Shown here in pieces: positions 59,801 through 64,000 of a stretch of DNA of 64,000 nt. The DNA is from Cryptomeria japonica (Eukaryota; Streptophyta; Pinopsida; Cupressales; Cupressaceae): assembly GCF_030272615.1 (NCBI RefSeq), contig NW_026729299.1, positions 46,730-110,729 on the forward strand. The letters are read 5' to 3'. How positions within the stretch are numbered: the first letter of the stretch is position 1; every line of letters starts with the position of its first letter. The notes below the pieces were generated by a model. The model was not told the origin of the DNA. It did not search any database and saw nothing but the letters and a program-made list of their open reading frames with translations. A program made the translations under genes and the position numbers.

Positions 59801-60083
59801 TGTTGACATAACTTACACTTTTGTAACATAATGTAATATATTGTAACATTAGTGTATGTGAAATGCTAAGAAAAGTAGGTGACAACGACAAAAAATACTA
59901 GTTGTAGCAGGTAATGGGCAAAATATGATGAGAAAGTGTAGGTAATGACTATAGGAACTAAGGAAACCACATAAAATCATGTATAAAAAGACTATGCTAT
60001 CACCTTAACCCTTGTGTTTCTCAACTCACATTGCTATCCAAAGCTTGCTACATTCCCATGATAAGAAATGTGCACTTACTTAC
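59801..60083 (+). other. LTR-like scrap, copy 2
   Basis: Equals 27617-27899. Confidence 0.35.
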
Positions 60084-60134
60084 TAATGTCTTGAGAGATT
60101 TGTATTTAGAGTTAACAAAGCAGTAAACACTGAC

Positions 60135-60326
60135 CTGGCGTGCCCAATGAGAAAGTGATGCCCTGAGCGAAGCTGCAAAACGAGTAGCATCGTTTTGCAT
60201 ATTCCCAATGTCAACAACCACACCATCATATCTGTCTTCCTGGGCTTTGAGCACTTCACATATTTCGTACAAAACAGTGTCAACATCATTAGTGGTAGCC
60301 GAAACCTCGTTTGTTGGGAATGCCAT
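60135..60326 (-). pseudogene. Nudix copy B exon 1, copy 2
   Basis: Equals 27951-28142; ATG at 60326 and intact donor. Confidence 0.85.
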
Positions 60327-60780
60327 TGTGCAGTGTAAACACCACCCGCCAAAAAAATATTCAATAACTAGCGATGCAAATTGAATTTGGCTTCTGAGTA
60401 CCCCTGCGAGCAGGATTGAATTTGGCTTCTTCCTATTTCCAAATCGTGTGCAAAACAGATTGAATTAAATCAGCGCCAGTGCAATAATAGTATGTGGTAG
60501 AGTTTATATATATATATAAAATCGTGGCAACAACTAGAGAAAGTTTCTGGGATTTCAGACGAATGCTTCGGCGCGGGTAACAACTAACTACCGCTACCCT
60601 TCCTTACAGCGTAACCGTAGCAATAATGGAATTGGATACCTGAAAAACTTATCAGAAATTCGCAGAAAGGCTATTGAAACTTCTTGTTAGTGAACAAGTA
60701 AGCGCGCTAGGTACTACGTTTCAATAATAACAATAAGAAAACAGAAAAGCGCGTGACTAAATATTCGAAGGCTGAAACAG

Positions 60781-60887
60781 TGATAACGAAGCAGTAAGCG
60801 TTTAACCTTGCCACGCAGGTTTCGATTGCGACTCTCCGTATTTTATTGACATTCCATATATGCTACGACTATTTGTTCGCGTTGACC
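60781..60887 (-). promoter_or_regulatory. Upstream block of Nudix B, copy 2
   Basis: Equals 28597-28703. Confidence 0.48.
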
Positions 60888-60923
60888 CTTTCTGAAAACA
60901 AATAAATACTCTGTAACAAGTAT

Positions 60924-62074
60924 TGCATGGAAACAATCGGATGTTAAACTTTGTTGGACACTCTATCCTAAGCTTCACCTAAAGTACAGTCACTTGGAGA
61001 GGAGACACTTACTAAAGCAGTAATTTCAAACAAAGAATTCACATATTATGCTAGACCACCCATAGATGGTGAGAGAGCATCATTTGATGCTTTAAGATAA
61101 AATATTTTGTTGAATTATATAAGAAATAAGTGCAATATATTATTATTTGTATGATTGCAACTTTTTTGTTATATATTAGCGAGTGTTCAATTAGCTAACA
61201 CCACTTGTGGAACAAAGAGTAGGTTTCATTCACCATGGGAAAGTATGCTTAAAGTTAGGATTTCATGTTTTATGTCTAGTGAATCCAAGTATAAATTGTA
61301 TTGATTTAATATTATAATACGTTGTGTTTATGGGGCCAAATGGAAATGGGCACCCTGACTGGAAGGAATCTTGAGATTCTTTGGGCATGACAAAAATAAA
61401 TCATGTCACTTGAAAATTGTAGTATGGTATGTAAGATCATCTTTTCTTTGTGAGATGTTTAAGAGTTTTTATGAGATTGTAAGATGTATAAGAAAAATTA
61501 TGATTGTAATTCCAATGGCGAAGAAACCAAAACAAAAGGACATGATCGATGTCGTTTAAAGGAAACACAAAGTCCTACCAAAACTCTTGAGCATGCTACA
61601 ACACATCCGTTGATTATAAATATTACAAATACTCTAAACTCTACAACATTCACATCCTCTTGATCACTTCATCATCTTCATCAACTAATACCTAATGCCT
61701 GAAATCATTACAAAAGCCTGAATATATAGAAGTCTTTTGAATTTAGAGATTATATAGATGATTCTACAATCAAGACCGACTTGATCATATATTTAATATT
61801 TTTTTATTTTAACTTTATTTTGTTCCTTCTAGAATATTTTTCTATTAACAAGATTTTGTGTATATATTTTGTCTTTCTCATTTAATGGCTACATTTCATT
61901 AGTGAGAGAAATTAAATCTTTCAACAAAAAATATAAATGAGGACAACTAGGATTGAAATTTCGAGTGAAAAAATGAAAGATAGATGATGTGATGTAATGG
62001 GAAAATCTGGGGATAAAGGAAGCAACAATGAATGGTGTGGTGGAAAAAAATGGGGACAAGGAAACCTCAAATCT
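60924..62074. other. Spacer between Nudix B and A, copy 2
   Basis: Equals 28740-29890; no gene seen. Confidence 0.4.
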
Positions 62075-62109
62075 CTTTTAGAATATTTATTTTTATTTTT
62101 GTTAAAAAA

Positions 62110-62244
62110 GGTCAACGTGAACAAATAGTCGTCGTATATTGAAAGTTAATAAAATACGAAGGTCGCGAGCGGAACGAACTGGGAGAGTCCCAAGAAGCTG
62201 CGCGGTAGGGTTAAACGCTTACTGCTTCATTAATCAGTGTATCG
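62110..62244 (+). promoter_or_regulatory. Upstream block of Nudix A, copy 2
   Basis: Equals 29926-30060. Confidence 0.48.
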
Positions 62245-62852
62245 GAATCTGAATTTGCTTTGCCTTCAGCCTTTGAATTTTTTATTGTGAGATGGTCACG
62301 CGCTTCTCTGTATTATTATTACTAAGACGTAGCAGCATAGTTGTTCATTACCAAGAAGTTTCGATAGCATACTTGTCCCTAGCGCAGCATACTACTTCAT
62401 CAACAAGAAGTTTCGATAGCCCCTCTGCGAATTTACGAAGAAAGCTAATAAATCATTTGCGTGTCCGTAGAATTTTTTAAGATAAAGTTTTTCCCTATTT
62501 GTCGTTGCTTTGCATACAAGTTTTCAGTTTTCCTTTTTGGTTTGTGTAACGCTTACGTTGTAAGGAAGGGCAGCGGTAGTTGGTTGTTAACAGCGCAGAA
62601 GAATTCGTCTGAAATCCCAGAAACCTCCTCTCATTGTTGCCAATAATATATATATATACACTTCCCCCCTCTACAACATATTACTATTGCACTACTAATT
62701 TAATTTAGTCTGTTAGGAAGTAGCCAAATTCAATCTTGCTCACAGAGCTACTCAGAAGGTTAGCATCTCTTCCTGCACCACTATGGTTCCTTTTCATTTC
62801 ATTGTGCTAGGTATTGAACTATTTTTTGGCAGGTCGCTGCTTACACTGCACA

Positions 62853-64000
62853 ATGGCATTCCCAACGAACGAGGTTTCGGCTACCACTAATGATGTTGAA
62901 ACAGTTTTGAACGAAATATGTGAAGTGCTCAAAGCCCATGAAGATAGATATGATGGTGTAATTGTTGACACAGAGAATATGCAGAACGATGCTTGTCGTT
63001 TTGCAGCTTCACTGAAGGCATCACTTTCTCAATGGGCACGCCAGGTCAGGGCTTACTGCTTTGTTAACTCTAAATACATATCCCTCAAGACAATAATAAA
63101 TAGTACCCTCAATTCATCATACTTGTTGGGTATATAGGGAAAGAAGGTGGTGTGGATTAAAGTTCCCAAGGAACAGGCGAAACTAGTACCCGTTGCGATT
63201 GAGGTCAGTTTTTCAAAACATCGCTGCTACCATCGACGTTTTTTTCCCTCCAACCCATTTGGCTAGGCTTCAATACTGATTGGTGGATTACAGGTGGGAT
63301 TTGGGTACCACCACGCAGAGCCTTCATATGTGATGTTAGTGCATTGGATCCCTCAAACTCCCCCCACCATCCCTGATAATGCTTCACATCAAGCGGGAGT
63401 TGCAGCTTTTGTATTCAACGAGGAGGGAGAGGTAAAGATGTAATCCAGTTCTTATATATTGTAGTTACTCTGCTTAATATTCTCCTCCTGTCCGTAGCAA
63501 TGTAACTGTGAAGTGTGAAAAGACATTCACTATTTTGAGTGGTTGTTCGTTTGAAGAGGTTTTTTTTTCCTTACATAAATTATCGTGACAATGGCAATAT
63601 AGGTTCTAGTAGTTCAAGAAAAGTGTGGCCCTTACAAAGATTCCGGGTTGTGGAAGATGCCAACAGGAAGAATTAACCAGGTATCAGGTTTAAATTTCCA
63701 CATCAAACTAAATTCAAGACCCTGCAGTTTTTACATGAAATTACAAGACGATACCTAATGTACTTATCGGCAATTTGTTTCTGATAGGGGGAAGGCATTA
63801 AGGAAGGGGCCGTAAGAGAAGTTCAGGAAGAAACAGGGGTAAATGCCACTTACCTCACCTTTTTCCTCTGAATCAGGATTTTTACCTTATGTTCAATATA
63901 ATTTCCGACATTTTTTTTTGATAATTTATGTATTTTCATGTACTCTTACAGATTAATACAGAATTTGTACAAGTGGTTGGGTTCAGGTAAGCAAAACTTT
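62853..64000 (+). CDS. Nudix hydrolase A, second copy (3' end outside window)
   Basis: Exons 62853-63044, 63138-63203, 63294-63431, 63603-63680, 63788-63838 and 63952-63986 are identical to the first copy. The window ends 14 bases into intron 6. The full Nudix box is present (exons 4-6), so if the unit continues this is a second functional gene encoding the same protein. Confidence 0.88.

Larger units (their letters stand above)
32187..64000. repeat. Tandem 32.2-kb segmental duplication, copy 2 (cut by window end)
   Basis: Second copy of the unit, lacking only about the last 370 bases because the window ends. Near-identity includes neutral transposon DNA, so the copying is much younger than any transposon insertion inside it (paired LTRs within the unit differ far more than the two unit copies do). 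Confidence 0.95.

Noticed and set aside
1-64000. A circular organelle or viral genome read twice
   Set aside because: The content is nuclear spliced gene plus nested retrotransposons, with no organelle genes or viral replication genes. An extrachromosomal circle remains only as one explanation for the tandem copies.

Overview
This is plant nuclear DNA. The supporting signs are a spliced Nudix hydrolase gene with eight short exons and GT-AG introns, Ty1/Copia and Ty3/Gypsy-type LTR retrotransposons primed by initiator-tRNA-Met type sites, and dense nested transposon remnants. The transposon load and gag style would suit a gymnosperm, probably a conifer, but that is a guess from style and not a proven assignment.

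The main fact of the window is periodicity. Bases 1-31814 are repeated almost perfectly as 32187-64000 (offset 32186, falling to 32184 after an AT microsatellite). The window is therefore just under two tandem copies of one ~32.2 kb unit. By eye I found only three differences: AT29 versus AT28 in the microsatellite, T12624/A44808 and C13778/A45962. Because the whole window is periodic, the true duplication junction cannot be located. The first 99 bases are already the 3' end of another copy of the gene, so the array (or the assembly artefact) extends upstream.

Layout of one unit (copy 1 coordinates). 1-99: tail of a Nudix gene. 100-3690: AT-rich spacer. 3849-5470 (-): dead Nudix copy C, with an AT repeat and promoter-like block upstream to 5973. 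6274-10202 (-): broken Copia element 1, a reverse transcriptase/RNase H fragment between two different LTRs. 10203-13432 (+): gag-only Copia-type element (TR-GAG) with a minisatellite. 13433-13611: orphan open fragment. 13612-19494 (-): Copia element 2 with deleted and interrupted gag-pol. 19495-20802 (+): an LTR remnant and a Gypsy protease fragment. 20963-27616 (+): large non-autonomous LTR element whose interior encodes no gag or pol but a decayed three-module protein of unknown family. Nested in it at 24812-25146 is a complete 335-bp TRIM whose 135-bp LTRs each contain a tRNA-like sequence with A and B boxes. 27617-27899: LTR-like scrap. 27951-28142 (-): Nudix copy B, exon 1 only, with its promoter. 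30669-32285 (+): the one intact gene, Nudix A, encoding 283 residues. The same order repeats in copy 2, where Nudix A (from 62853) is cut by the window end within intron 6.

Functionally, the only likely host gene is Nudix A, a probable nucleoside-diphosphate-derivative (ADP-ribose/NADH type) hydrolase. Its relatives B (head-to-head, truncated in intron 1 by transposon-derived DNA) and C (pseudogene) show an old local amplification with inversion, followed by transposon invasion of the B-C interval and then a very recent tandem duplication of the whole block. All three Nudix copies keep a similar upstream block with a W-box core. Two element pairs deserve attention as mobilisation partners: TR-GAG with Copia 2 (shared PPT, minisatellite motif and gag style), and the TRIM with the large element it sits in.
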